From: D2472 sp964275585
GTDB lineage: Bacteria; Pseudomonadota; Gammaproteobacteria; Magnimaribacterales; D2472
Reading direction: 5' to 3'
Length of the DNA: 64,000 nt
Assembly (NCBI GenBank): GCA_964275585.1
Contig: CAXYCJ010000011.1
Location: 27,570 to 91,569, forward strand
Shown here: positions 17,811 through 27,360 of the stretch, piece by piece
Position numbering within the stretch: the stretch's first letter is position 1
Layout of the letters: each line of letters begins with the position of its first letter
Position numbers and translations under genes: made by a program
Notes under the pieces: model-generated
Told to the model about the DNA's origin: nothing
Seen by the model: the letters and a program-made list of their open reading frames with translations, nothing else
Databases searched by the model: none

Positions 17811-18486
17811 ACGATACAAAGAAGTTCTAATCAAGCCTCTAATTGAAGAAAACCCTATTACATTACAAATACTGGGTATTTGTTCAGCTCTAGCAGTAAC
17901 CAGTAACTTATCGGTAACTCTGGTTATGTGTGTTGCTCTTACAAGTGTTGTTTCTTTCTCAAATCTTTTTATTTCCGTTATTAGAAACTATATTCCTAGT
18001 AGCGTTAGAATTATCGTGCAAATGACCATCATCGCCTCTTTGGTAATAGTGGTTGATGAGTTGCTAAAAGCTTATGACTACGAAACAAGCAAAAAGCTGA
18101 CAGTTTTTGTGGGCTTAATTATTACAAATTGTATTGTGATGGGTAGGGCAGAAGCATTTGCAATGAAAGAAAAACCTTTTATTAGCTTTATTGATGGCCT
18201 TGGTAATGGTTTAGGCTACAGCGTCATCTTAATTGCTGTCGCTGTAGTTAGGGAGCTTTTTGGAACTGGCACCCTAATGGGTTATGAAATTCTTCCATTA
18301 GTTTCGAACGGTGGCTGGTATCCTGCCAACAACCTTTTATTACTCCCCCCAAGCTCCTTTATCTTAATCGGTTTAATGATCTGGGGCATTAGAAGTTATA
18401 AGAGCGATCAAGTTGAGGTTAATGAATTTAAATTATCTCAGCACGCTACAGCACCAGATTTAACTAAGAGGGAATTAAATGCTTGA
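17800..18486 (+). CDS. nqrD: Na+-NQR subunit D
   Basis: 228-residue membrane protein. It has family motifs RNYIPSSVRIIVQM, LIITNCIVMGRAEAFAM and DGLGNGLGYSVIL. With NqrE it forms the inverted-repeat membrane pair that holds an intramembrane iron centre; the conserved cysteine is in TNCIVMGRAEA. The residues PNSFI-like PPSSFILIGLMIW close the membrane part. It overlaps nqrE by eight bases. Confidence 0.96.
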   Translation: MTVKRYKEVLIKPLIEENPITLQILGICSALAVTSNLSVTLVMCVALTSVVSFSNLFISVIRNYIPSSVRIIVQMTIIASLVIVVDELLKAYDYETSKKLTVFVGLIITNCIVMGRAEAFAMKEKPFISFIDGLGNGLGYSVILIAVAVVRELFGTGTLMGYEILPLVSNGGWYPANNLLLLPPSSFILIGLMIWGIRSYKSDQVEVNEFKLSQHATAPDLTKRELNA

Positions 18487-19090
18487 ACATTATCTAAGTA
18501 TTTTTATTACAACTGTATTTATTGAGAATATAGCTTTATCTGTTTTCTTGGGCATGTGTACTTTTATCGCAATATCTAAAAAGATTGATGCTGCGTTTGG
18601 CTTAGGTGTAGCCGTAATAGTAGTTTGTCTAATTACTGTTCCTTTAAATAACTTTATTTACAATGCAATATTAAAAGATGGCGCTTTGGCGTGGGCTGGA
18701 ATGCCTGATGTCAATCTGCAATTTGTTGGATTAATAAGTTACATAGGTGTAATAGCAGCAGCAGTGCAGATCTTAGAAATGTTTCTTGATAGGTTTGTAC
18801 CGGCTTTGTACAATACTCTCGGTGTTTTTCTACCTCTCATAACAGTAAACTGTGCCATTCTTGGCGCAACCTTATTCATGGTTGAGAAAGATTTAAAATT
18901 TGGTGAAAGTGTTGTCTATGGTCTTGGCGCCGGTGTTGGCTGGGCAATGGCCATTGTTGTATTGGCTGGAATTAGAGAGAAGTTAAAATACTCAGATATT
19001 CCAGACGGTCTTCAGGGCCTAGGTGTGACCTTTCTTATTGTTGGTTTGATGAGTTTTGGATTTATGTCTTTTGGTGGAATTTCTCTTTAA
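18479..19090 (+). CDS. nqrE: Na+-NQR subunit E
   Basis: 203-residue membrane protein starting MLEHYLSIFITTVFIENIALSV cut to its recognisable opening EHYLSIFITTVFIENIAL. It shows the typical GMCTFIAISKK and VNCAILGATLFMVEKDL motifs; the cysteines in these two segments are the ones expected to bind the iron centre shared with NqrD. Followed by a strong ribosome-binding site, AAGGAGG at 19089-19095, for nqrF. Confidence 0.96.
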   Translation: MLEHYLSIFITTVFIENIALSVFLGMCTFIAISKKIDAAFGLGVAVIVVCLITVPLNNFIYNAILKDGALAWAGMPDVNLQFVGLISYIGVIAAAVQILEMFLDRFVPALYNTLGVFLPLITVNCAILGATLFMVEKDLKFGESVVYGLGAGVGWAMAIVVLAGIREKLKYSDIPDGLQGLGVTFLIVGLMSFGFMSFGGISL

Positions 19091-19101
19091 GGAGGTTTTT
19101 T

Positions 19102-20334
19102 ATGGAAATAGATTTATTTTTAGGTGTTTTCTCTTTTACTGGAATCGTTTTATTGTTGGTTGCAATTATTATTATGGCAAGAAGCCAGCTGGTAAGTTCT
19201 GGTGAGGTCTCTATTGAAATCAATGGAGATAGTGCGAATGCAATTAAGGTGCCTTCTGGAAGTAAACTACTCCAAACTCTTGCTGAAAATAAAATATTTC
19301 TATCATCAGCCTGCGGCGGTGGAGGAACGTGCAGTCAATGTAAATGCCAGATATCTGAAGGCGGTGGCTCAATTCTTCCTACCGAAGAGTCACATTTTAA
19401 TTCGAGGGAAAAGAAAGATGGCTGGAGGCTTTCTTGTCAGGTTTCTGTTAAAAATGATTTAAAGATTACCATTCCAGAAGAAGTATTCGGAGTTAAGGAA
19501 TGGGAATGTGAAGTTGTTTCTAACGATAATGTGGCTACTTTCATTAAGGAGTTGATATTAAAACTTCCTGATGGTGAGGAAGTGAACTTTAAAGCAGGTG
19601 GTTATGTTCAGCTGGAAGCTCCTGCCTATGAAAATTTGAACTATACATCATTTGATGTTGGCGATGAGTACAGAGAAGACTGGGATAAATTTAAGATTTG
19701 GGACAATGTGGCAAATAATCAGGAATCTATTATTCGAGCATACTCAATGGCTAATTACCCTGATGAAAAAGGTATCTTGAAATTTAATATAAGAGTTGCA
19801 TCTCCGCCTCCAGGTTCTTCTGATGTTCCTCCGGGACTGATGTCTTCATGGACCTTTAATCTTAAGCCAGGTGATAAAGTAAGAGTATTTGGACCTTTTG
19901 GAGAATTCTTTGCTAAAGAAACAAAATCTGAAATGGTGTTTGTGGGCGGGGGAGCCGGCATGGCACCTATGAGAGCTCATATTTTTGATCAATTACTAAG
20001 AATACATGCTGATAGAAAAATAACATTCTGGTATGGAGCTAGAAGTCTTAAAGAGATGTTCTATGTTGAGGAATTTAATAAACTTGCAGCCGATAATGAG
20101 AATTTCAACTGGCATGTCGCACTTTCAGACCCTCAACCTGAAGACGACTGGAATGGTCTTACAGGATTTATTCACCAAGTTTTATTTGATAAATATCTTG
20201 GGTCTCATGAGGCACCCGAGGACTGTGAATTCTACATGTGTGGCCCACCAATGATGAACAAGGCTGTCACAGATATGTTAATTAATCTTGGTGTTGAGCC
20301 TGAAAATATTATGCTTGATGACTTTGGTGGTTAA
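19102..20334 (+). CDS. nqrF: Na+-NQR subunit F (NADH dehydrogenase subunit)
   Basis: 410 residues: one N-terminal membrane helix, a 2Fe-2S ferredoxin domain with CGGGGTCSQCKCQI near residues 70-83 and a further cysteine at WRLSCQV, then an FAD/NADH reductase domain with RAYSMANYP, FVGGGAGMAPMRAH and CGPPMMNKAV. NqrF takes hydride from NADH and passes electrons through FAD and the Fe-S cluster into the complex. The gene has the best ribosome-binding site of the operon (AAGGAGG six bases before the ATG). Confidence 0.97.
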   Translation: MEIDLFLGVFSFTGIVLLLVAIIIMARSQLVSSGEVSIEINGDSANAIKVPSGSKLLQTLAENKIFLSSACGGGGTCSQCKCQISEGGGSILPTEESHFNSREKKDGWRLSCQVSVKNDLKITIPEEVFGVKEWECEVVSNDNVATFIKELILKLPDGEEVNFKAGGYVQLEAPAYENLNYTSFDVGDEYREDWDKFKIWDNVANNQESIIRAYSMANYPDEKGILKFNIRVASPPPGSSDVPPGLMSSWTFNLKPGDKVRVFGPFGEFFAKETKSEMVFVGGGAGMAPMRAHIFDQLLRIHADRKITFWYGARSLKEMFYVEEFNKLAADNENFNWHVALSDPQPEDDWNGLTGFIHQVLFDKYLGSHEAPEDCEFYMCGPPMMNKAVTDMLINLGVEPENIMLDDFGG

Positions 20335-20343
20335 CTTAGCTTA

Positions 20344-21321
20344 TTGAATCGATTAATTGCATCTAAAATACTTGCCATCTCGGTTGGTCTTTTTTGTATA
20401 TTCCTTGCTTATGAGCACAATAAATCTTCTACCTACGAGATTGGTGGAAGGATTTATGGTACATACTGGAAACTTGTTTCAACAAACTATATTTCTGACA
20501 TCACGAAAAAATCTATTACCGATGAACTGAATAGAATAGATTTGATTGCCTCAAATTATAAAATCGAATCTGAGCTCTCCCGTGTCAATGCTGCTCCTGT
20601 AAATACAAAAATTAAGATTTCCAGAGATCTTCATACCTTGTTATCCCTTGCAGAAGATCTCAATAAGATTAGCGAAGGAGCTTATGATGTCACCTTAGGA
20701 TCTATTGTTATTAAGGGTGGCTTTGGCCCAGACATTACACACGAAACCTATGATCCTAAGTCTTACGATAGGTTTTCAATCTCAGGTGATATGTACCTTG
20801 AGAAATATAATCAATTTCTCTTTGATCTTTCCTCCATTGCTAAAGGTTATGCTGTTGATAGCATTCATAATCTACTTATTGATATTAATAAGCCTAATTT
20901 TCTATTTGATGTTGGTGGAGAATTAATTGTTAACGGTTCTAAACATGGCGACCCTTGGGTTGTTGGTATTCAAGATCCAACTGAATACAACAATCAAACA
21001 ATTAAAAATATTTTAAGTGTCAATTTTTTAGCAATTGCCACATCTGGAGAGTACAGAAATTACCTTATAGACGACACTGGGGTTAAAACAAGTCATACCT
21101 TTGATCCATTCACCTCAGAATCAATTAAAAATAATGTCTTATCCGTTACTGTGACATCAAACCAATCTGCAATGTTGGCTGATGCATGGGCAACTTTACT
21201 TAATGTCATAGGTGTAGAAAAAGGACTTCAACTTGCAGAAAAACATCAAATCTCCGTTTTGTATATAATTAATGAAAATAACGAAGTTAGATTTTTAAAA
21301 TCTAGTTACTGGAATCATTAA
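20344..21321 (+). CDS. apbE: FMN:protein transferase ApbE
   Basis: 325 residues from a TTG start at 20344; no ATG or GTG gives a better N-terminus, which is a signal-type segment (SKILAISVGLFCIFLA). Family motifs are DLSSIAKGYAVD, FDVGGELIVNGSK, DPWVVGIQDP and the C-terminal DAWATLLNVIG. ApbE uses FAD to attach FMN to threonine in the SGAT motifs of NqrB and NqrC, both present upstream. Its place after nqrF supports that role. The stop overlaps the nqrM ATG by one base. Confidence 0.93.
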   Translation: MNRLIASKILAISVGLFCIFLAYEHNKSSTYEIGGRIYGTYWKLVSTNYISDITKKSITDELNRIDLIASNYKIESELSRVNAAPVNTKIKISRDLHTLLSLAEDLNKISEGAYDVTLGSIVIKGGFGPDITHETYDPKSYDRFSISGDMYLEKYNQFLFDLSSIAKGYAVDSIHNLLIDINKPNFLFDVGGELIVNGSKHGDPWVVGIQDPTEYNNQTIKNILSVNFLAIATSGEYRNYLIDDTGVKTSHTFDPFTSESIKNNVLSVTVTSNQSAMLADAWATLLNVIGVEKGLQLAEKHQISVLYIINENNEVRFLKSSYWNH

Positions 21322-21497
21322 TGTTCGAATTTTTCTTAGTATTTTCTGTAATCGCAATTTCATTTTGTGCAATTGCTGTTGGGGTTCTCGCCAAAGATAA
21401 GCCCATCTCTGGAAGTTGTGGGGGACTTGCAAATCTTGAAAAAGGTTCATCCTGTAACATTTGTGGACGAACCTCTTCAGAGGGATGCGATACCTAG
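21321..21497 (+). CDS. nqrM: Na+-NQR maturation protein NqrM
   Basis: 58 residues. One membrane helix (FEFFLVFSVIAISFCAIAVG) is followed by four conserved cysteines in SGSCGGLANLE, SSCNICG and EGCDT. This arrangement is diagnostic of NqrM (DUF539), which is required to assemble the iron centre of NqrD/E. It overlaps apbE by one base. Its TAG stop and the TAG stop of the convergent aceA gene lie in the same CTAG tetranucleotide (21494-21497). Confidence 0.92.
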   Translation: MFEFFLVFSVIAISFCAIAVGVLAKDKPISGSCGGLANLEKGSSCNICGRTSSEGCDT

Positions 21498-23080
21498 AAC
21501 TGATTCATGGTGTTATCGTCACCAGATGCCTTAAGTGCAGCTTCTCCAGCAAAATATTCTTTATGATCATCTCCCATGTCAGAACCAGCCATATTTTGAT
21601 GTTTTACACATGCTATACCTTGACGAATCTCTTTTCTTTGAACACCTTTAACATAACCAAGCATGCCTTTGTCTCCAAAATATTCCTTAGCTAAGTTGTC
21701 TGTAGATAAAGCTGCAGTATGATAAGTGGGAAGTGTAATAAGATGATGGAAAATACCCGCATCACGGGCAGCATCTGCTTGAAATGTTTGGATTTTTTTG
21801 TCAGCCTCAATAGCTAATTCACTGGAATCGTAGGATTCATCCATGAGATTTTCTCTTTCATACGATGAAGTATCTTGACCATCTTCTGACATTAAATCAA
21901 ACACTTGCTGTCTGAAGTTTAATGTCCAGTTAAAAGATGGGCTGTTGTTATAGACTAGCTTGGCATTTGGTACTACCTTCTTAATCTCATCCATCATAGC
22001 TCCAATCTGGCCAATATGTGGTCTTTCTGTTTCAATCCATATAAGATCCGCACCATTTTGGAGGCTGGTGATTGAATCTAATATGCAACGAGCTTCACCT
22101 GTGCCTTTTTTAAATTGGTAAAGATTGCTTGGCAATCTCTTAGGTCTAACAAGTTTTCCATTTTGGTTGATGAGTACATCTCCATGATTCATTTCTTCGG
22201 TAGCAACTTCCTCAACATCTAGAAATGAATTGTATTGATCTCCTAAATCACCTGCTTCATTGGTAATAGCAATTTGTTTCGTTAACCCAGCACCCAGTGA
22301 ATCTGTTCTAGCAACTATTACACCATCATCCACACCTAATTCTAAGAATGCATACCTAACAGCATTAATTTTTGCTAAAAAATCTGAATGAGGTACAGTT
22401 ACTTTTCCATCCTGGTGGCCACATTGTTTTTCATCGGAGACTTGATTTTCAATCTGAATACAGCAGGCTCCAGCCTCAATCATCTGCTTAGCCATCAAAT
22501 AAGTTGCCTCTTCATTACCAAAGCCTGCATCAATATCAGCAATGATTGGCACTATATGAGTCTCAAAATTATCTATTTTGTCCTGAATGGATTGCTGCTG
22601 GTCCTTAGGCGCTTTGTCAAGTTCCCTGAACAAGGCAGCAAGTTCCCTTGCATCAGCTTGCCTCAGGAATGTATAGAGCTCTCCAATAAGACTGGCAACA
22701 GAAGTCTTTTCATGCATAGACTGATCTGGAAGAGGGCCAAATTCCGATCTCAGTGCTGCTACCATCCATCCAGATAGGTATAAGTACTTCTTATCAGTAG
22801 TTCCAAAATGTTTTTTTATAGATATAAGTTTTTGCTGTCCAATAAATCCATGCCAGCATCCCAAAGATTGAGTATAAGAAGTTGTATCGTTGTCATATGC
22901 CTCCATATCTTTTCGCATAATTGAGGCTGTATATTTAGCAACATCAATACCAGTTTTAAACTGATTTTGTATCGCCATTCTTGCAGCATACTGCGGCTTA
23001 ATAGAGCCCCAATTAGTCCCTTTGAAGTGGGGTATTGCCTTTAGTCTTTCAACTTCTGATGATAGTTTTAGTTTGCTCAT
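21494..23080 (-). CDS. aceA: isocitrate lyase, long form
   Basis: 528 residues, the length of the Pseudomonas-type enzyme and longer than E. coli AceA. Conserved parts include SWMVAALRSEFGPLPDQ, VPIIADIDAGFGNEEATYLM and the active-site cysteine loop QCGHQDGK. It cleaves isocitrate to glyoxylate and succinate, the first glyoxylate-shunt step, allowing growth on acetyl-CoA from fatty acids; this fits the many acyl-CoA dehydrogenases nearby. A clear ribosome-binding site GGAGTT precedes the ATG on the minus strand. No malate synthase or AceK is in the window. Confidence 0.95.
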   Translation of the reverse strand: MSKLKLSSEVERLKAIPHFKGTNWGSIKPQYAARMAIQNQFKTGIDVAKYTASIMRKDMEAYDNDTTSYTQSLGCWHGFIGQQKLISIKKHFGTTDKKYLYLSGWMVAALRSEFGPLPDQSMHEKTSVASLIGELYTFLRQADARELAALFRELDKAPKDQQQSIQDKIDNFETHIVPIIADIDAGFGNEEATYLMAKQMIEAGACCIQIENQVSDEKQCGHQDGKVTVPHSDFLAKINAVRYAFLELGVDDGVIVARTDSLGAGLTKQIAITNEAGDLGDQYNSFLDVEEVATEEMNHGDVLINQNGKLVRPKRLPSNLYQFKKGTGEARCILDSITSLQNGADLIWIETERPHIGQIGAMMDEIKKVVPNAKLVYNNSPSFNWTLNFRQQVFDLMSEDGQDTSSYERENLMDESYDSSELAIEADKKIQTFQADAARDAGIFHHLITLPTYHTAALSTDNLAKEYFGDKGMLGYVKGVQRKEIRQGIACVKHQNMAGSDMGDDHKEYFAGEAALKASGDDNTMNQF

Positions 23081-23211
23081 TTCATAACTCCAGATAGTTT
23101 ACGTTTATATGTAGTGCATTGGAATTTATATAGACTAAATTGTCAATAAATATTAAAAGACCGTAGATATAGTGTTTAGTTCTAAGTATTAATGTAGCTT
23201 AACTACAAAAG

Positions 23212-24564
23212 TTACGATTTTGCTAGTTTTTCAGCAGCGCCAAGATAGTTAGTTGGAGTAAGTTTTTTCAGCTTTTCTTTGGCATTAGATGAAATGTTTA
23301 AACCTCCAACCAACTCAGCATAGGAATTTTTATCTAAACTAACCCCCCGTGTTTTAAGTTTTATAATCTCATAAGCATTATCAAGACCCTCAAGCTTCAT
23401 AACGATTTGCACTGCCTCAGCTAAAATTTGCCAATTATTCTCAAGCTCATTGATAGCTTGAGTCTTATTTGGCTGGAGTTTAGTTAACCCGTTTAGAATC
23501 GATGAAAAGCCAACATATGAATGACCAAACCCAACACCCAGGTTTCTTAATACAGTAGAGTCTGATAAATCTCTTTGCAATCTAGATTTTGTAAGTTTAT
23601 TTGCGAAGAATTCCATCATCGCATTTGAGAGCCCTAAATTGCCTTCAGAATTTTCAAAATCAATAGGGTTAACTTTATGCGGCATTGTAGATGAACCAAC
23701 TTCATTTTCATTGAGCTTTAGCTTAAAAATGTCATTGGCAATATAAAGCCAAACATCTTGATTGAAATCAATTAGGATATTGTTAATTCGCTGAATGCAA
23801 TGCGCAACTTCGGCTATGGCATCGTGAGGTTCAATTTGAGTTGTAATAGAATTTTGTTCAACTTTAAATAATGATAAAAATTTCTTTGTTTGAGTTATCC
23901 AGTTTACTTTTGGATCACTAATTAAAAGCGTATGAAAATTCCCTGTGGCGCCACCAAATTTAGCTAAGGGCTTCATGCTGACTAAGTTATCTCTCTGGCG
24001 TTTTAGGCGTTCGACAAAAACCTTCATCTCTTTTCCAAGAGTGGAGGGTGAGGCAGCTTGACCGTGAGTTCTTGCTAGCATAGGGATCGACGACCAAGAC
24101 CTAGCTTTTTTATTGAGCTCTTTGATAATGGCATCAAGCTGTTTCACATAAATTAATTGAGCATCCCTTAGCAATATAGCGTAACTGAGTGAATTAATAT
24201 CTTCGCTAGTCAAAGCAAAATGGACCAAGTGTTCATACCTTTTTAGAACTGACGATTTTTTTAACTCTTCGCGAATAAAGTATTCAACAGCTTTTACATC
24301 ATGGTTTATTTTCTTTTCAATAGATTTTATTCTTTTAGCTGCTTTATCATCAAAGCTATTCTTCAGTGTCTTTAGGTTTGTAATATTAGTTTTAGATAAT
24401 GAGGGAAAACTCTTTCCGCCTTTTGAGCAGAGAAATATTAGCCATTCAATTTCAATTTCGAACCGAACTTTGTTTAGATTAGATTCAGAGAAATTTATAG
24501 CCAGATCTGTAATCTTGTTATTGTATCTATTGTCTAGAGGTGAAATTAGCTGTTCAATTTTCAT
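23212..24564 (-). CDS. purB: adenylosuccinate lyase
   Basis: 450 residues of the gammaproteobacterial PurB type. Signature motif EVGSSTMPHKVNPIDFENSEGN is present, as are TSEDINSLSYAI and ARTHGQAASPSTLGKE carrying catalytic histidines. The enzyme acts twice in purine synthesis, releasing fumarate from SAICAR and from adenylosuccinate. It follows mnmA by 13 bases on the same strand, the standard mnmA-purB order of gammaproteobacteria. Confidence 0.95.
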   Translation of the reverse strand: MKIEQLISPLDNRYNNKITDLAINFSESNLNKVRFEIEIEWLIFLCSKGGKSFPSLSKTNITNLKTLKNSFDDKAAKRIKSIEKKINHDVKAVEYFIREELKKSSVLKRYEHLVHFALTSEDINSLSYAILLRDAQLIYVKQLDAIIKELNKKARSWSSIPMLARTHGQAASPSTLGKEMKVFVERLKRQRDNLVSMKPLAKFGGATGNFHTLLISDPKVNWITQTKKFLSLFKVEQNSITTQIEPHDAIAEVAHCIQRINNILIDFNQDVWLYIANDIFKLKLNENEVGSSTMPHKVNPIDFENSEGNLGLSNAMMEFFANKLTKSRLQRDLSDSTVLRNLGVGFGHSYVGFSSILNGLTKLQPNKTQAINELENNWQILAEAVQIVMKLEGLDNAYEIIKLKTRGVSLDKNSYAELVGGLNISSNAKEKLKKLTPTNYLGAAEKLAKS

Positions 24565-24577
24565 AGAGTGATTATAG

Positions 24578-25672
24578 CTAGAGTTGTATCGATTTAGCTA
24601 TGATACCTCCACCTAAACATTGATTATTGGAATACAGAACGGCAGATTGACCAGGTGCTATTGCTCTAATAGGTTCTTCAAAATAAATCTCAACTTTATT
24701 TTTCTTAAAGACAGCATTACATTTAACCGGCTTTCCCCTATGTCTCACCTGGACATCGCAATCTAACGAGCTTGGTTCTTTCGAATTATTGATCCACTTC
24801 ATTGGTTCCATTATTAAGCCAGAACTCATCAGCAGAGGGTTTGATACACCTTGACAGACATATACCTCATTTAATTCAATGCTTTTATCGTAAACATACC
24901 AAGGTAATTCTGATTTATTTTTAACCCCTCCAATATTCAATCCTTGGCGTTGACCTTGAGTAAATAGAAGGGCGCCGGGATGCTTTCCGAGAATAAACCC
25001 ATCGGAGTCTTTGATATCACCAGGTTTAAATGATATAAATCTCTTCAAAAAATCTCTTAAATTTCTTTCTCCCACAAAACAAATACCGACGGAATCTTTT
25101 TTATTGTAGTTTATGAAATTATTTTCTTCTGCAATCTTTCTCACATGATTCTTTTCTAAATCCTGCAGAGGAAACAAACACTTTGCAAATTCTGACTCCT
25201 TAACCTCATGCAAAAAGTAAGTTTGATCTTTATTTAAATCACCTGCTCTCATTAGCATTGTTTTTCCATTTTCTTTTGTAAGCCGCGCATAGTGACCTGT
25301 TGCAATATGGTCAGCACCAATTTTAAAAGCATAATCAAGAAAGGATTTAAACTTTATTTCTCTGTTACACAAAACATCTGGATTGGGGGTTCTTCCTTTC
25401 TCGTGCTCTGATAAAAATTCTTTAAAAACCCTGTCCCAGTACTCATCACTAAAATTTGCTCTATGCAATGGAATATCTAATAAATCACATACTTTGGAAG
25501 CATCTGTAAAATCTACTTCTGATGTGCAAACCTCTCCTGGTTCGTTCTGCCAATTTTGCATGAATAGACCCTGAACATCATAGCCTTGTTGTTTCAATAG
25601 AAAAGCAGCCACAGATGAGTCCACGCCACCTGACATACCCACAACAACTTTTTTACCCACATTATTTAACAT
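24578..25672 (-). CDS. mnmA: tRNA-specific 2-thiouridylase MnmA
   Basis: 364 residues. The PP-loop ATPase motif VVGMSGGVDSSVAAFLL is at the N-terminus. The two catalytic cysteines lie in TPNPDVLCNREIKF near residue 98 and DSVGICFVGERNL near 197. The enzyme thiolates U34 of tRNA-Lys, -Glu and -Gln with sulfur relayed from the Tus system. The first gene of the mnmA-purB pair; the 93-base gap to divergent icd holds promoters for both directions. Confidence 0.95.
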   Translation of the reverse strand: MLNNVGKKVVVGMSGGVDSSVAAFLLKQQGYDVQGLFMQNWQNEPGEVCTSEVDFTDASKVCDLLDIPLHRANFSDEYWDRVFKEFLSEHEKGRTPNPDVLCNREIKFKSFLDYAFKIGADHIATGHYARLTKENGKTMLMRAGDLNKDQTYFLHEVKESEFAKCLFPLQDLEKNHVRKIAEENNFINYNKKDSVGICFVGERNLRDFLKRFISFKPGDIKDSDGFILGKHPGALLFTQGQRQGLNIGGVKNKSELPWYVYDKSIELNEVYVCQGVSNPLLMSSGLIMEPMKWINNSKEPSSLDCDVQVRHRGKPVKCNAVFKKNKVEIYFEEPIRAIAPGQSAVLYSNNQCLGGGIIAKSIQL

Positions 25673-25712
25673 AAATTATCTTTTAGCCGTCTATTTAAAG
25701 GAATTTTTAGAG

Positions 25713-25718
25713 TATAAT
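25713..25718 (+). promoter_or_regulatory. candidate -10 box for icd
   Basis: A perfect TATAAT lies in the 93-base divergent gap between mnmA and icd, 53 bases before the icd ATG. No convincing -35 hexamer is seen at the usual distance, and in AT-rich DNA such hexamers arise by chance, so this is only a candidate. The icd ribosome-binding site is AGAGGA about six bases before its ATG. Confidence 0.3.
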
Positions 25719-25765
25719 TCTCACCGATTTATATTATATAAGCGTTTAATCGTAAGAGGACAGCA

Positions 25766-27019
25766 ATGAGTTATAAACATATCAATATTCCTACAGAAGG
25801 CACTAAAATTTCACTAGAAAATGGGTCTCTAGTGGTTCCAGATAATCCAATCATCCCTTACATTGAAGGTGATGGTATTGGTGTGGATATTACTCCAGCT
25901 ATGATTGATGTAGTGGATAGCGCTGTAAAAGTTGCTTATAAAGGATCGAAAAAAATATCATGGATGGAAGTTTTTTGTGGTGAAAAATCTACTAATGTTT
26001 ATGATGAAGATACTTGGCTGCCTGATGAAACTATTGAAGCTTTAAAAGAATACATAGTGAGCATCAAGGGGCCACTTACCACCCCAGTTGGTGGTGGCAT
26101 TAGGTCTTTAAATGTATCTCTAAGACAGATTCTAGACTTATATGTTTGCCTTAGGCCTATCAGGTACTTTTCAGGTGTCCCGAGTCCAGTAAAAAATCCA
26201 TCGCACGTAGATATGATAATTTTCAGAGAAAACTCAGAAGATATCTATGCTGGCGTTGAGTTTGAGGCTGGTTCACCGGAAGCAGATGCAATGGTAAAGG
26301 TATTGCAGGAACAGTTTGGCGTAACTCAAATTCGTTTTCCTTCAAATGTTGGGTTAGGTGTTAAGCCAATTTCAAAACAAGGCACTGAACGGCTTGTAAA
26401 ACAAGCGATAGATTACGCAATTAAAAATAATCGCTCCTCGGTAACACTTGTTCACAAGGGTAATATTATGAAATTTACGGAGGGTGCTTTCAGAGATTGG
26501 GGGTATGAACTTAGTATGAATTCATATGGAGGAGAGTTATTTGATGGAGGCCCTTGGGTAACAATTAAAAATCCTAACAATGGAGAAAACATTGTTATTA
26601 AAGATGTTATCTGTGATGCCTTTTTACAACAAATACTTACTCGACCAAAAGAATATGACGTTATCGCTACTATGAATCTAAATGGTGATTATGTCTCTGA
26701 TGCACTTGCAGCATGTGTTGGGGGTATTGGTATAGCGCCTGGTGCAAATATAGGGGATGACTCAGCTTTATTTGAAGCAACCCATGGGACCGCTCCTAAA
26801 TATGCAGGGCAAGATAAAGTTAATCCAGGATCACTCATTTTATCTGCTGAAATGATGCTTAGACATCTTGGTTGGATTGAAGCAGCAGATCTAATTATAT
26901 CCTCAATGGAAGCAGCTATTAACGATAAAATGGTTACTTATGATTTTGAAAGATTAATGGACGATGCAAACTTAGTCTCTTGCTCTGGTTTTGCTAGGGA
27001 AATGATCAAAAGAATGTGA
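25766..27019 (+). CDS. icd: isocitrate dehydrogenase (NADP+)
   Basis: 417 residues, the length of E. coli Icd. Substrate-binding GGIRSLNVSLRQILDLYVCLRP includes the serine that AceK phosphorylates in E. coli, and FRENSEDIYAGVEF follows. Cofactor segment HGTAPKYAGQDKVNP has the Lys/Tyr pattern typical of NADP-specific enzymes. It converts isocitrate to 2-oxoglutarate and competes with isocitrate lyase (aceA, 2.7 kb upstream on the opposite strand). Its TGA overlaps the clpS GTG start. Confidence 0.95.
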   Translation: MSYKHINIPTEGTKISLENGSLVVPDNPIIPYIEGDGIGVDITPAMIDVVDSAVKVAYKGSKKISWMEVFCGEKSTNVYDEDTWLPDETIEALKEYIVSIKGPLTTPVGGGIRSLNVSLRQILDLYVCLRPIRYFSGVPSPVKNPSHVDMIIFRENSEDIYAGVEFEAGSPEADAMVKVLQEQFGVTQIRFPSNVGLGVKPISKQGTERLVKQAIDYAIKNNRSSVTLVHKGNIMKFTEGAFRDWGYELSMNSYGGELFDGGPWVTIKNPNNGENIVIKDVICDAFLQQILTRPKEYDVIATMNLNGDYVSDALAACVGGIGIAPGANIGDDSALFEATHGTAPKYAGQDKVNPGSLILSAEMMLRHLGWIEAADLIISSMEAAINDKMVTYDFERLMDDANLVSCSGFAREMIKRM

Positions 27020-27360
27020 GGATTGTTCAATCTTCAGGAGCCGGTGCAGATTCTTCAACTGATTTAGGTACCATAGTTGTTGAAGATAAGCCTGATTTAA
27101 AAGAACCTGCAATGTATCAGGTTGTGTTACTCAATGATGACTTCACACCAATGGAGTTTGTTGTCTTCATTCTACAATCTATTTTTGGTTATGAGTATGA
27201 ACGATCAACACAAATAATGCTTGCTGTCCATACAACTGGGAAAGGGGTCTGTGGTATATTCCCTAAGGAGATCGCAGAAATGAAATCACATGAAATAAAT
27301 GAATTAGCAAAATCCCATGAACATCCTTTAATTAGTGAGATAGAGCCCTTAACAGACTAA
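27016..27360 (+). CDS. clpS: ClpS adaptor for ClpAP protease
   Basis: 114 residues from a GTG start that overlaps the icd stop (GTGA). The conserved core MYQVVLLNDDFTPMEFVVFIL binds N-degron side chains, with LAVHTTGKGVCGIFPKEIAE forming the rest of the pocket. ClpS delivers N-end-rule substrates to ClpA, encoded immediately after it with a one-base overlap. The N-terminal 25 residues are the usual flexible arm. Confidence 0.93.
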   Translation: MRIVQSSGAGADSSTDLGTIVVEDKPDLKEPAMYQVVLLNDDFTPMEFVVFILQSIFGYEYERSTQIMLAVHTTGKGVCGIFPKEIAEMKSHEINELAKSHEHPLISEIEPLTD

